From Sipunculus nudus (lineage: Eukaryota; Annelida; Sipuncula; Golfingiida; Sipunculidae), in assembly GCA_026874595.1 (NCBI GenBank), contig CM049320.1, positions 33,200,214 through 33,264,213 of the forward strand: 64,000 bases of DNA. The letters run 5' to 3'. A program made the translations under genes and the position numbers. Under the pieces are notes generated by a model. The model was not told where the DNA came from, ran no database searches, and saw only the letters and a program-made list of their open reading frames with translations. Shown piece by piece: positions 53,215 to 64,000 of the stretch. Each line of letters opens with the position of its first letter. Position 1 is the stretch's first letter.

Positions 53215-54090
53215 ACCTTCCTGCCCTAACTGGTAGGCACACCTTCAAGCCCTAACTGTTAATCACACCTTCCAGTCCTAACTGTTAGGCACACCTTCCT
53301 GACCTAACTATCGGGCACACCTTCCAGTCCTAACTGTTAGGCACACATTCCAGCTCTAACTGTTAGACACATCTTCCTGTCCTAGCTGTAAGGCACACCT
53401 TCCTGCCCTAACTATTAGTCCCACCTTCCTGACCTAACTGTTAGGCACACCTTCTTGTCCTAACTGTTGGACACACCTTCCTGGTCTCACTGTTAGGCAA
53501 ACCTTCCCGTCCTAACTGTTAGGCACACCTTCCCGTCCTAACTGTTAGGCACACCTTCCCGTCCCAACTGTTAGACACACCTTCCCGTCTCAACTGTTAG
53601 ACACACCTTCCTGCCCCAATGTTAGACACACCTTTCCGTCCTAACTGTTAGACACACCTTTCCGTCCTAACTGTTAGACACACCTTTCCGTCCTAACTGT
53701 TAGACACACCTTCCCGTCCTAACTGTTAGGCACACCTTCCCGTCCTAACTGTTAGGCACACCTTCCCGTCCCAACTGTTAGACACACCTTTCCGTCCTAA
53801 CTGTTAAGCCCCTATTTCCTGACCTAAATACTGGGTTAATCGTAAATCACACCTTCCCGTCCTAACTGTCAGGCACACCTTCCTGACCTAAATATGGGGC
53901 ATACCTTCGAGTCCTAACTGTTAGACACACCTTCCCGTCCTAACTGTTAAGCCCCTATTTCCTGACCTAAATATTGGGTACATCTTCCTGTCCTAACTGT
54001 TAGGCACACTTTCCTGCCTTCCCTGTTAGGCACACCTTCCTGCCCTCAATTTGAAACACACTCTCCTACCCTAACTGTTAGGCACATAGT
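53215..54090. repeat. 26-bp minisatellite, about 33 copies
   Basis: Units containing 'ccttcccgtcctaactgtta' followed by 'gacaca' or 'ggcaca', with moderate variation. Related fragments reappear near 59100-59123 and 61850-61905, on both sides of the hAT-like element. Confidence 0.93.
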
Positions 54091-54934
54091 CAGGGTGCTT
54101 TACGTCGTCTTTATCCTACGGCAGAATATATTTCATGTTTCCAAGGACATTTGCTTGGACCTCCCTGAATGTTACGGTGGAAGCTTTTAGATTTCTGCCC
54201 CGTCTGACTGTCTCGGTGCTTATAATCATGTTTTCGGCTCGTAGCTCGTAAAATATGGGTCACCAAAACTTAAATCAGATTTCCAAGGAGATATGCCTGG
54301 GACCTCAATGGATGTACAGTAAGAAGTTTAGTAAGGTCTAAAGCCGGTGGCTCACTATACGATTTTATCGGCCAATTCATAGGATCGCCCGACATTGTAC
54401 CGACACGCGTACGGTAGTGTAGTGTGACAGCACTGGCGACGCGATTTTGTCTGTGCCGGCGTGAAAAATCGGCGTCGCCAATAGTCCGGGAATGTCAAAG
54501 AAAATCGGCCGATTTCATCAGGCCATTTGCGAAATCGTCTAGTGACCCAGTAGGTGCGACAAAGTCGGCCGATTTTATTTATTTTTAATGGGTCAGAAAT
54601 CACTTTACGCACGTTATTACTTTAATTCTGTCATTATGGTTGTATAATGACATTTTTTTAAAATTTAAGACCGATTCTACTAAACTGAAGAGTAAAGTTT
54701 CAAAATTTTATGTATTCTTAAAAGACGACCTTTAATTTATTAATAATTATATATGAACCAAGGAGTAGCCATTCATATACTAATAATTGACACTCTACGA
54801 ACATTTCTGTTATGACATTTGCAGTTGTTCAAGCATAAGACTGATCGAACAGGGTTAAGTTTGCAAATGCCTTAATTTATGGATCCAACCAAATAGGGCT
54901 TCACAAGTTTATTGAGCTATCCTACCGATTGTGT

Positions 54935-55287
54935 AAAGCCTGCGTCACACATCCAACGGCCTCCGGCTCAATCTGTAGATCGCCAGAAAGACGCCGAATT
55001 CCAAGCCCGCCAGGAAGTGAGCGTATTTTACGCTTACAATCTAACCTGTCACATATCGGAGGGGGATCGGGCGGTGCCCATTGAATAATGGTGATAAAAA
55101 ATCGCCTGGCGGCCTATGGTTGTCGTCATAATGACAGGGGCCGTCCAAGTTGCGGTCGATAATCATTTGGTTTGTCGATGTCCGCCAGCAAAAATGCATC
55201 TAAAATCGTAGGATTGCTGCCCGAACATCGATCGCATGTTGGCCGCTGTCCGAGCGATCTACGGGCGACCTGTTTACGAGCTCTGCG
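54935..55287. repeat. GC-richer repeat with weak inverted symmetry
   Basis: 'tgtagatcgccagaaagacgcc' near 54980 is a rough reverse complement of sequence near 55250. The block is much more GC-rich and CpG-rich than its surroundings and directly precedes another AAGCCGGG block. It is probably a nested MITE of unknown class. Confidence 0.4.
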
Positions 55288-55489
55288 ACCTTAAAGCCGG
55301 GTGCTCACTACCCGATTTTATCAAGCGGCATTGTCGGGCGATTTTTTGGGCAGATTTTCTCAAAATCGGCTGAAAATCGGCTTGGTTTAGTTGGCCGATT
55401 TTCGTTGTTACATTTACCGACGCGCTTGTTCCCACCTCCCGATTATCGGCGAAGGAGTCTGTCTCATTATAGCGATCTGATACAGAGCT

Positions 55490-55625
55490 TTCTATGAGAA
55501 AAAATAAAAGGAAATATTTGTTCGCTTTGTGGCTTGTCCAAAGAAAAATATATTGTGGCGGGAGAGTGACCTGTCGGTTAAACCTTGGCTTGAAAGAAGA
55601 GATGAACTAGTGGCATGTAAATAAT
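55490..55625 (+). pseudogene. Possible Harbinger transposase N-terminus, frameshifted
   Basis: One frame reads MRKNKRKYLFALWLVQRKIY and a shifted frame continues WRESDLSVKPWLERRDELVA. Together they resemble the basic N-terminus and PWLxRR motif of HARBI1-like transposases. Stops and the shift show it is broken. The assignment rests on motif resemblance only. Confidence 0.35.
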
Positions 55626-55702
55626 ACACTTGTATATGCGAACTGAGACAGGAGGGTTGAACCGTCCATTATCAATTTAATGGTTTTCTCCGCATATCTG
55701 CA

Positions 55703-55740
55703 GGGGCGGGTCCAGGATTTAAGAAAAGAGGGGTCCAACC
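55703..55740. mobile_element. hAT-like terminal sequence, partner not found
   Basis: CAGGGGCGGGTCCAGGATTT is a typical hAT-type terminus. No matching right end is seen nearby. Confidence 0.4.
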
Positions 55741-57189
55741 CAGGAGCACAAATAACAAAACCTTAAGAAAGGTCCCCAGGTCCGGAAAATGTCCGAAAGG
55801 ATTGGTCTTAAACCCTTTAAACGAATGCTGCGGCTGATCTGCAGGATTTGGTAAAACCGAACATCCACCATCATGATACTACATTCAGAAGGGCTATTTC
55901 ACCAGACAGGAACTCTAATTTAGAAAATGACATTCTACTTGCATGTTTGTGTGATTTCTAGGATTTCCTGTTTCTAGAATTTCAAAGAAGTGATATGTTT
56001 TCTTCATCTATCCTGTATAAACTAGAAACACTTTATCATCCTTTTTCATTTGACTGCTACACACAACAAACGCCAACAGCAGCAGATATGTTGCGTGATT
56101 AGGTTTTATTCTATATTATTAATTCCCGTAGCAAGTGATGATCAGTTATATATCTGGCGACTCTCTGTTATGTCAGATAAAATATATTAAAACGTATTAA
56201 AGTACAGCATCGCCACCAATGCCGCTGACTCCGTAAAAAGATTAAGTGTACCAGAGATCCGTTCAAGCTTTTGCCTATATATTGGGGTACCTGTAAACAT
56301 CAGGACTGGTATGCTGCGTGCACTGGACTGGATGTTGTATCACTCAATAGTTTTCGGCTATTCATTCATATCTTCTCTCATTTCCTCTTAATTTGGGCTT
56401 ATTATTTTATTTAGACACTTTCTTCTCTGGCACCTTTGTTTTTGCTAACTTTAAGGAGAACCTGTGATAGGACAAAACACTGTGATGGGACAAAAAAACT
56501 ATATTAAGGAAAGAAATTTATAATGATGGTTAGAGTTTACAAGCAGATATACAGTTGATTATTGCCATCCCTGAGATGTAAATATTGAATTGTTTTATTT
56601 TTCCCAGGAAACTCTTACATAAGCTTGAGTTTATTATTCAGAGATATCGTCACACAATGGGAAGGATTGCAAAACGGCCCAGCAATAAATAGGCGTTTGC
56701 AAACATACACCTTGTTCGTTCAGTCTTATGTTTACAGAAATGTTCGCACATTGTAATTATATGAATGGATACTCCTTTATAATTATTAATAAATTGCAGG
56801 TCGTCTTATAGGAATACATGGAATTTGAATCTTTACCAAAATCTGTCTTTATTTCTTTTTAAAATACAGAAATATGTGTTTATACAATATATACTTATTA
56901 TGACTAATAGTGACAACGTACAAAACGTGAACTCTGACATACAAAAATAAACAAAATCGGCCGACTTTGTCGCAAACATTGGCTCACTACACGATTTCGG
57001 TAATCGCCCGACAAAATCGGCCGATTTCTTCGACAGTGCCAGACTCTTGGCGCCGGCGATTTTTCACGCCGACGACGACAAAATCGCGTCGCTTGGGGTG
57101 TCACACTACACGACAATGTACCCCCGTCGGTACATAGTCGGCCGATCCTATGAATCGGCCGATAAAATCGGTAAGTTGTCCGCCGGCTT

Positions 57190-59100
57190 ATATTCGCCAT
57201 TGGAAAATCGCTGATTTAAGAACAGGTTTCGGTGCCCTGCGATTGTCGGCCGACCCTTAAAAATCGCAATGGAGTCCGCAGTGATCGAGCAAACACCGGT
57301 CGTATTCCTGACGAAAATGCCCTTTTCAGCTTGCAGAGCAGTCGGACTGGCTCCGTTTTGGATATGTGACACAGACTTTACAAGCTACTCTGAACAAGTA
57401 ACTCAATTTTATGAAAAAAAAAACACTATTCAGTATTTACAACTCATGAGGTTATTCTGAAAAAGTAAATCAAGCTTATGTAAGAGCATCCTGAAAAAAA
57501 AACCTGTTCAATATTTGCTACTCATGAATGACAATAATCAACTGTATATATGCCGTACTCTCTATCCATCATTGTAAATTCATTTCTGAATGGACCTATG
57601 GGCTCGATCACTGGCTCTTCTTCAGCAAGAAGAAAGGTAAAAGACAAGATAGTGTATAAATATAAAGCCCAAAGTAACTGGACAAAGACAGGAATGATTA
57701 GACCTAAATTATAAATTAAGACTGATGCCATGCATTTCACGCCCAGCGCACTCAGTATTAGTTGATTTTTATAGATAAACCCAATAGGCAATACCGTTCA
57801 TGGGGCCGGATCGCTGGCACACATTTTTCATTGAGTCATCGGCGTGGCTATACTGACTTTCCGTTTAAATATATTTAACCTGATAGGTTATAGAGAGTTG
57901 CCAGACGTAAAACTCATCATCTCACTTCAAAGGGATATAATATAATATAAATTTAAACCTAGCTACTCAAAATAACTGCAGGTGTTGGCTATTGTTGTAT
58001 GTAGCAGTCAAATGAAAAAGAATGATAAAGTGTAATCTGATCCCCTATTTTCTCTGGTAAATCTTTTTAGATGAATTGCTTAATATTTCCCAGAATTCTT
58101 TTTCCAGAAACTTTCTCTCTCAGATTTGTTCGATTGCTTTTGTTACCTTTGTTGGACGAGTTATTTTTTAAGGTAAACTTAGTCATTTAACCAAGTAAGC
58201 ATACTTAGATAACGATCTCAGAAACGGCTCAGCTATAATTACCAAATCTGTTAAATTTTTAATGGCGCCAACTGTATCGACCTGTTTTAACAAGGGGGGG
58301 GGGGGGGAGGGATCAAACAGCAACATAAATTGGAATCTTCAAAACCGAAAGTTAAAATCTAATTTTGTTAGGTTACAAAGGCAGGCCTTCATGCCTTGAC
58401 TGTTGCATGTACACATTCAGAAACCTCTAGTGAACTGGAATAGCCCTTAATGTAAATTTTTTTTAACAAAAGCATACATTTTCAAATGAAAAATTGTTCA
58501 GGGGAATAGTCCTATAAATAAGTATGGCTTACAGTCATTTATTTAATTTTTTAGACAAAAAACCTCACATAATTCAGACCAATCCTCTGCTCATGAGGTG
58601 GTCTCTTTGACAAGGGGGGAAATGAGCGTCATTAATCATTTAATAAATTAATTCCCTAATTAAAAATAAATTGGGTATTACAGGTGAAGACGGGATGTTA
58701 CATATGTTACATGAGATGAACTGATTAAATGTATGTTTTTTGTTGAGATAAAATCATGAAACTATATTACAGAGATACTCTATTTATCTAGCTTTTAAGT
58801 TTAGATATAACTTTAGAGAATACCCCAGCCTGTCTATTACTTAAGTCTGCAGCAAAACTTAATTATAAAACAAAATTGACAATAGGAACTTGCCCCTTTG
58901 CCCCATCAATAGAATTGAAAGTGTAACATTTATTTGGAAAATTAAGTTTAAAATTGTGCAGTAGTGGGCTAATAGACAGGAAGAGGGCATTGGTAGGACT
59001 GGAAGTGTGTTAGGGTAGAAAGTTGTACCTTTATACACTAATAGTTATGGCCGGAAGGGGCGTTGAAAGGGTAGGAAATGTGTTAGGGCAAGAATGTGAA
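57190..59100. other. AT-rich stretch without a recognised gene
   Basis: A plus frame at 57269-57460 (MESAVIEQTPVVFLTK...) and a hydrophobic minus frame at 57522-57791 with two membrane-like segments match nothing I recognise; the latter also lacks an ATG start. 57990-58030 is an inverted copy of about 56022-56068. A run of G lies near 58296. Confidence 0.4.
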
Positions 59101-59177
59101 CCTTCCTGCCTTAACTGTTAGGGCAGGGGCGGCTCCAGGATTTTGAAAGGGGGAGGCTAGTAGATACTTTGCATAAT

Positions 59178-59180
<3 letters not shown>

Positions 59181-59234
<54 letters not shown>

Positions 59235-59276
59235 CGCAAACACTTGCCATAGATATTTATCTTATTTTCTATCTAT

Positions 59277-59329
<53 letters not shown>
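59181..59329. repeat. Two (TA)n microsatellites
   Basis: TA runs at about 59181-59232 and 59278-59329, separated by 45 bp, inside the hAT-like element. Confidence 0.95.
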
Positions 59330-59330
<1 letters not shown>

Positions 59331-60200
59331 CAGTGTTAACTTCTGATGTTCAAAAGGTTATAATAAGTGAAACGTTGGATACGCTAAATGTCTTTAAGTC
59401 ACTTTATACCTATAAAAAACATAATTCTAAACGTAAAACCCCCCTTTTTTCCTTTCTTGAACAATAATGATGTTACAAAAAAAATCAACTGTTATTGATG
59501 AATTAGAGAAAAGGTAATAGATAGCCAGTACCACATTAAATATCTTGTAAAAATGTAGTCTTAGTTTCAGTTTAACATTATATAATTTGCAGACTACAAA
59601 CTAACAAAACATGACTCCACGGATATGGATATCAAAATACACCTTTTGCATTTTTCCACTTCATATACGATCTGACAATTTGTAAATTGTGAATTTGTAT
59701 AAATGGGTACAGATGTGCAATTTGTTATATTTTACCGAGACATAGTTTACAACTGGAAACTCATGAACAAAGTTGAGACAAAATCGTGAATGCAGACATT
59801 GAAGTCAGACAAATCATATTATGTGTGTTTTTTTTTATTTACAGTTTGTAGCGTGATTTTTAAAATGTTTAAATGTGGAATGTATGACAAGTTCTCCAAC
59901 TCGATTTTGCATAGCCGGTCTGCTCACCTCTTTCGGAAATTTAAATTCAATTAAAGATTTCCCTAAAACCAAAAAAATAAAGACGGTCTTTTGATCGCCT
60001 TTTTTCCACAACAGTAAAGCATCTTTTAAATGAAAATATTATTGGTCTCCTCTCTTTCTTGGGTGTCCTCATAAGTCTGTCTATAACTGTTGAGTACAGC
60101 TGCTAACAGACGAGTCAACCAACGTCGATAATTACGTGATAAACCTTGCTTCGCAGAGGATTCATTTACTCAGCAAATCAAGACTCTTCTGGAGCAAGCA

Positions 60201-60425
60201 GCGGGGCTTGGACAGCTCAGTGGTAAAACTCTTGGCTCTCTCCGCTAGCGACCCGGGTTCGATCCCCGGTGTGGCTATGAGAGTGGGTTGTAGTTGCACG
60301 TCCAAGGCCGGTGGTTTTCTCCGGGTACTCCGATTTCCTCCATCTCTGCAGACTACCGAACGCCATCACCGGTGCCATGGTTTAGTTATGATAACTATTT
60401 GTAAAATCCATGTAAAATAAATAAG
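60201..60425 (+). mobile_element. tRNA-derived SINE (second family)
   Basis: An A-box-like GCTCAGTGGTAAAA near 60214-60228 and a B box GGGTTCGATCCCC near 60253-60265 form the tRNA-like head. The body contains 'ggttttctccgggtactccg', a stretch common in marine invertebrate SINEs, and it ends in a 'taaaataaataag' tail. Its body is unrelated to the family at 10139-10526. Confidence 0.8.
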
Positions 60426-61529
60426 TTTATATTAAGAATTGGGAATTAATAGCAAATAATAAATGATTTGCACATTATTTTTTTCTATCAGCCGATTTAA
60501 AAATAAAAATAAGACTTGGGTATATTAATAATCTCTTTTTAATTTGTCGTTTAGGTATGAACATGAGATGTGTGCACAAGTGCCAAACGATGTAAACATT
60601 TCATTCATTATTTAATCTAAAATAATTGATCAGTCATAAAATAAAGACACAACTACATATAAACATTAAAGCGCATCAAACATCATTGAAAAAGGCAGAC
60701 GAATAACTCATGATTGATTGTCATTCTCTTACTACTTTTTAAGATATTAATCACCAGCGTTCATTTTGATTAACTGGTATAGCTTAAATTACTTTTCCAT
60801 ATGTGCAGTTGCTTCTTTAGTCTTTAACTTGCTTTTATACGGTAAAACGTCAGAACTCGTTTATATATACGTCTGAAGTATAAAATGCATTTCTTTCGTT
60901 CGTATATTTATGCATTATCATTTCCATATTTATTTGGTAATTTATACATTTGTAATCGATAATAAATCTTCACTAAAAGGATGCTAAAGGCATTAAACAT
61001 TGTCAGTTTACTAATGTTTCTTGTACCGTTTTGTACATTTTTTTCTTTTGAAAAACGACAAGGACAAATAATTTCAAAACAGATTCCCCATTGAGAATTC
61101 CAACTGATATGTACAGCCCCCCATACATGTAATTTATGACGAGGCAGTAAATATCCACTGCCTATCATAAAAATCAAATGCTATGATTTAAGTATATTCA
61201 GACATTGTTTATTATTTTTTTTTATTTGAATGTTGATGTTTTGGCGTTTTGTTTAAAAGATAAAATGATTTTTATTTATAGGATAAAGAGAGGTGAAAAA
61301 GGCTTGCTTTTTATTTAAACGCTTAATCATGTTCACAAGCAAGATGTTCAAGCCCAAGGACAGCTGGAGCATTGCATAAGAAATGCTTGAGGGAGCCACG
61401 GATGATAGATTCAGTAAAACTATAACCAATGTTGGAAAATGCCAAATTAATTACTTAAAAATACAAAAGGACCTAGGGCCATAATGGTCCCCGGCGATAT
61501 GTTAACCAGGAAAGTGTGGCATCAGTGAT

Positions 61530-61600
61530 GGTGCGGGACGGACGGACGGATTGAAGGACAGACGGACGAAAGGACGGAGGGACTGACAGAAGGGGACCAT
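61530..61600. repeat. GGACGGAC-rich tract
   Basis: Imperfect GGAC/GGACA tandem repeats, similar to the tract near 2760-2830 and probably the tail of a dispersed repeat. Confidence 0.7.
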
Positions 61601-62027
61601 TTTAGTAGTCCTCTCAGTCAACGGCGGAGGAATAAAAAGATGCCTGATCCTGTCCTATATAACGATTTCTTCGGTTTTCAACTTTTATGTTTCAACTGAA
61701 AAGGTGATATTTGTATGACGGCAACTGAAATAATGTAAAGGACACCTTCTCTGATAAAATATGATAAAAATGTTTCCACCCTCGGGGGGGGGGGGGGGGG
61801 CTTCAGCCCCCAAAGCTCCCCCTCTGGATCCGCCACTGTAGGGTATGTAGGGACTAAAACTGTATACCTTCCTACCGTAACTGTATACCTTCCTGCCTTA
61901 ACTTAAATTAGAGATGACAAATCATATGCATGAGCACGAAGAATTTTATTTTATTTTTTTGTGCGTGGAAAATTAGATGGATTCACCGCGGGTGCCTCGA
62001 GAGCTGCTGGCACAAACAATAGTAGCG

Positions 62028-62251
62028 TCAATAATTAGCTGCAGTTTCGCATAAGATGTGTGCCACCCCGTAGTCTGTGTTTACAGTCCCAAACATGCAG
62101 TCCTTCTTGACGTTAATTATGGAGCATCTGTTGTATTCATTGACGGGATGTCCGTCCCGCCAGTTGGTATAAGTAAACTCGGCTCCTGTCGACATCCATC
62201 GCCACACTCCGTCGTAACATCCCGACGTCCAGTATCTGCTCTTCAGTGCAC
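62028..62251 (-). CDS. C-type lectin domain, last coding exon
   Basis: After a polypyrimidine tract and AAG acceptor, the minus strand reads 74 codons to TGA: RYWTSGCYDGVWRWMSTG, AEFTYTNWRDGHPVNEYN, RCSIINVKKDCMFG and VAHILCETAANY. This is the second half of a C-type lectin fold: the W-x-W core, the YTNW...G-P loop and the cysteines of the last disulfide with ILCE. The loop lacks an EPN or QPD sugar-binding triplet (it has HPV), so calcium-dependent sugar binding is doubtful. It starts two bases into a codon, so earlier exons are required. None is visible up to 64000. The product is likely secreted or membrane-bound if the full gene follows the family pattern. Confidence 0.85.
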
Positions 62252-62445
62252 CTTATTATAAAAAGAACAAAAATGAAAATTATTTAAAAATGGGTAACAT
62301 TTCAGACTCAGTTTACATGGTTAAAATATAGGTGGTGTTAGGGGGAAAAACTGGCACGTTTTCGGTAGCGGTCTGTGTTGACATGTGCTATAAAGCCTGA
62401 GAAATGTGAATTAAGGTTTTTTTTAAACAAAAGGTTTATGCCCTG

Positions 62446-63110
62446 TTGTTGCTACCATCTATGGAATTAGTTTTTAGCAGACCATACGATAGCGACCATG
62501 ATTGTAGTCTGTTAAAACACCGGGTTAGAAAAAAAGTAACTTATATAGTGAATCTTCTAGGTCGCTCGAAATTTCTCGCCAAAGAGGCGAGGACTAAAAT
62601 CGCATCATCTTCATACAACCTACGCACTACCGCAGACATTGTTTAGAATTAATTCGGCAAAACAAAACTTGATGCACATTTCTACTTTGAGAATTAGTTT
62701 GTACATATTTTTATCCTCATATCATTTGCGCATTCCAACTTAGTAATTGTATATTCAAAAATATTTTTTTTTTAACTAATTCTATTTAAAAAGAATTTCT
62801 GGGAAAACATTTTTATTATTTGCATTGCATACTTATATAAAACCTTTGTATATTATTTCAATTATTGCATTCATTTAGGTATTTAACTTATTTATTCTCA
62901 TTTACACTTGATCGAAGGTGATATGTGTTAATATTATCAGTGTATTGTTGATATTGAATGTTATTGTTTATTGAACTTTTATTAATTATTTATTAATTTT
63001 ATTATTTTTTCACTGCCTATTATGTACTATGTTTGTACATATATGGGATCTGTGAGTCTGGGGCCTCAAATTTACAGAATAAAGACATTCATTTATTCAT
63101 TCATTCATTG
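62446..63110 (+). mobile_element. 3' end of a non-LTR retrotransposon (CR1/L2-like)
   Basis: A frame ending KHRVRKKVTYIVNLLGRSKF...SSSYNLRTTADIV resembles the end of LINE ORF2. A 3' UTR follows with 'tatgggatctgtgagtctgggg' and 'aataaagacattcattt', ending in an ATTC repeat (to 63110), the usual tail of CR1/L2 elements. It is 5' truncated. Confidence 0.5.
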
Positions 63111-64000
63111 GCACATTCCGCTCTCCTGAAAAAAAAAAACAATTCCCTCCTTACTTACTTGTGCCTTTTTTCTTTGTAAAGATGAAAAAAAAATCACCAA
63201 AAAGTAATATTTTCAGGTTGGATAGTGAAAGGAACCAAGCAACTTTTAGTAATAGAAACTAAAATAATGGAATATAACACAGCCTGTCGAAACAAACATT
63301 TATTGATTTACATTGCCTTTGATCTACCGCTATAAGTGTTCTCTTTATGTTTAACAATAACCAAATTTTTTTAACGGCGGCGTGAAGAAGATTTGATGGT
63401 GGTTTACGTCTGGTTTCTAGGCTGGGTCTGGCAACTCGCTGGTAGTGGGGAATGACATTTAACGTTGCGTGATATATAAACCATATCCTGCTTGATTTGA
63501 GAAGCGACGTTGATATCCTAACATGTACTACGTAGTTCCTTCCTCTGGAGATATGGATTATTGTTCTTTCCGTTTCGCTGCATATACAGGGGTGTTACCC
63601 TTCTCTTGCCTCTATGATGTTGTCTAAAAAAGAGGTACCGCTGACCACTGAAATTTTTTATGTGGTTACCAAACAATAGACTTTTTTTTAAAGTGGTGGA
63701 GGGGGACATTCTGTCAGATTATGGGGGGGGGGTCCCCCTATCATGTTAGCGTGTTTTTAGTTTTACTCAAAACCATACGTGCATGGTATGCATCACGAAA
63801 CAAATACACTAGGAGGCAAAAAATACACAATCTTCAAACCTTCATGACGGTTAAGATGTTATTATCAAACAAATATAAACATGAACAATTTACAAAACTT
63901 TGATCTGATATCAGGCATATATAATAATATATATATAGTAATAACACATTCAGCAATACCTCTCTATAAGGTTATCAATATAAATATTAAGCATACAAGA
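63111..64000. other. Right edge, no gene recognised
   Basis: Mostly AT-rich sequence. The last 45 bases repeat the block at 49557-49603 ('cctctctata.ggttatca' to 'aatattaagcatacaa'). Upstream exons of the C-type lectin may lie beyond the window. Confidence 0.5.

Larger units (their letters stand above)
54341..57189 (+). mobile_element. Foldback element with ~270-bp inverted ends, Harbinger-like
   Basis: 54341-54615 is the imperfect reverse complement of 56924-57189. Shared parts include AAGCCGG, 'cgattttatcggcc.attcatagg', 'gtagtgtgaca', 'gcgacgcgattttgtc', 'ggcgtgaaaaatcg' and 'gcgacaaagtcggccgattt'. The outer ends adjoin TAA on the left and TAT on the right, near the three-base TWA duplication of PIF/Harbinger elements. 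Inside is a decayed transposase-like exon (55490-55625) and a third related block at 55288-55450. Confidence 0.6.
59124..61838. mobile_element. Putative non-autonomous hAT-like element
   Basis: The left end CAGGGGCGGCTCCAGGATTT pairs with the reverse complement of the right end, CAGTGGCGGATCCAGAGGGG. Both flanks are remnants of the 26-bp minisatellite, so the element seems to have inserted there. No clean 8-bp target duplication is visible (TGTTAGGG on the left, TAGGGTAT on the right). The interior has no transposase, only TA microsatellites and a SINE. Two separate one-ended fragments remain possible. Confidence 0.45.

Noticed and set aside
57522-57791. Membrane-like minus-strand protein
   Set aside because: It has two hydrophobic stretches but no ATG start and no recognisable family or clear splice sites; left as unassigned sequence.
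60201-60275. tRNA gene on the plus strand
   Set aside because: It has a tRNA-like head but is followed by a SINE body and an A-rich tail.

Overview
The window looks like nuclear DNA of a marine invertebrate, most likely a mollusc or another lophotrochozoan. It is AT-rich, its genes have short exons split by GT-AG introns, microsatellites are dense, and it carries tRNA-derived SINEs, a BEL/Pao retrotransposon and Mutator-like, Harbinger-like and hAT-like DNA transposons. The taxon is an inference; no species-specific marker was found.

Layout. (1) 1-5116: diverged duplicated repeats with no gene found. (2) 5117-23355, minus strand: the splicing factor gene SF3B4 in seven visible coding exons. 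The last short exon was not found. Its first intron (10867-23321) holds a complete 9,718-bp Mutator-like element (13426-23143) with ~150-bp terminal inverted repeats and a perfect 8-bp target duplication. The element carries a ten-exon plus-strand gene predicted to encode 920 residues: an FAR1/FLYWCH-like finger, an MULE DDE transposase, a SWIM finger, four copies of a duplicated 29-residue exon, an AT-hook and a C-terminal PHD-like finger. A 13-copy palindromic 73-bp satellite follows the gene. (3) 23460-29885: repeats and microsatellites. (4) 29891-36985, minus strand: a BEL/Pao retrotransposon with 5-bp target duplications, one full LTR, long gag-protease and RT-RNaseH-integrase frames split by one in-frame UGA, and a 5' LTR cut back to 115 bp. 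(5) 40626-48211, minus strand: a five-exon Rab32/38-type small GTPase gene, complete to a double-cysteine prenylation end and using one GC-AG intron. (6) 48.3-62 kb: three adjacent minisatellites (50.7-54.1 kb), a Harbinger-like foldback element, a hAT-like element with a SINE inside, and many TA and poly-G tracts. (7) 62028-62251, minus strand: the last coding exon of a C-type lectin, followed on the plus strand by a LINE 3' end running to 63110.

The host genes (SF3B4, a Rab32-like GTPase, a C-type lectin) have no evident functional link. The transposons and satellites explain most of the remaining sequence. The most noteworthy object is the apparently intact, multi-domain Mutator-like element lodged 178 bp downstream of SF3B4 exon 1.
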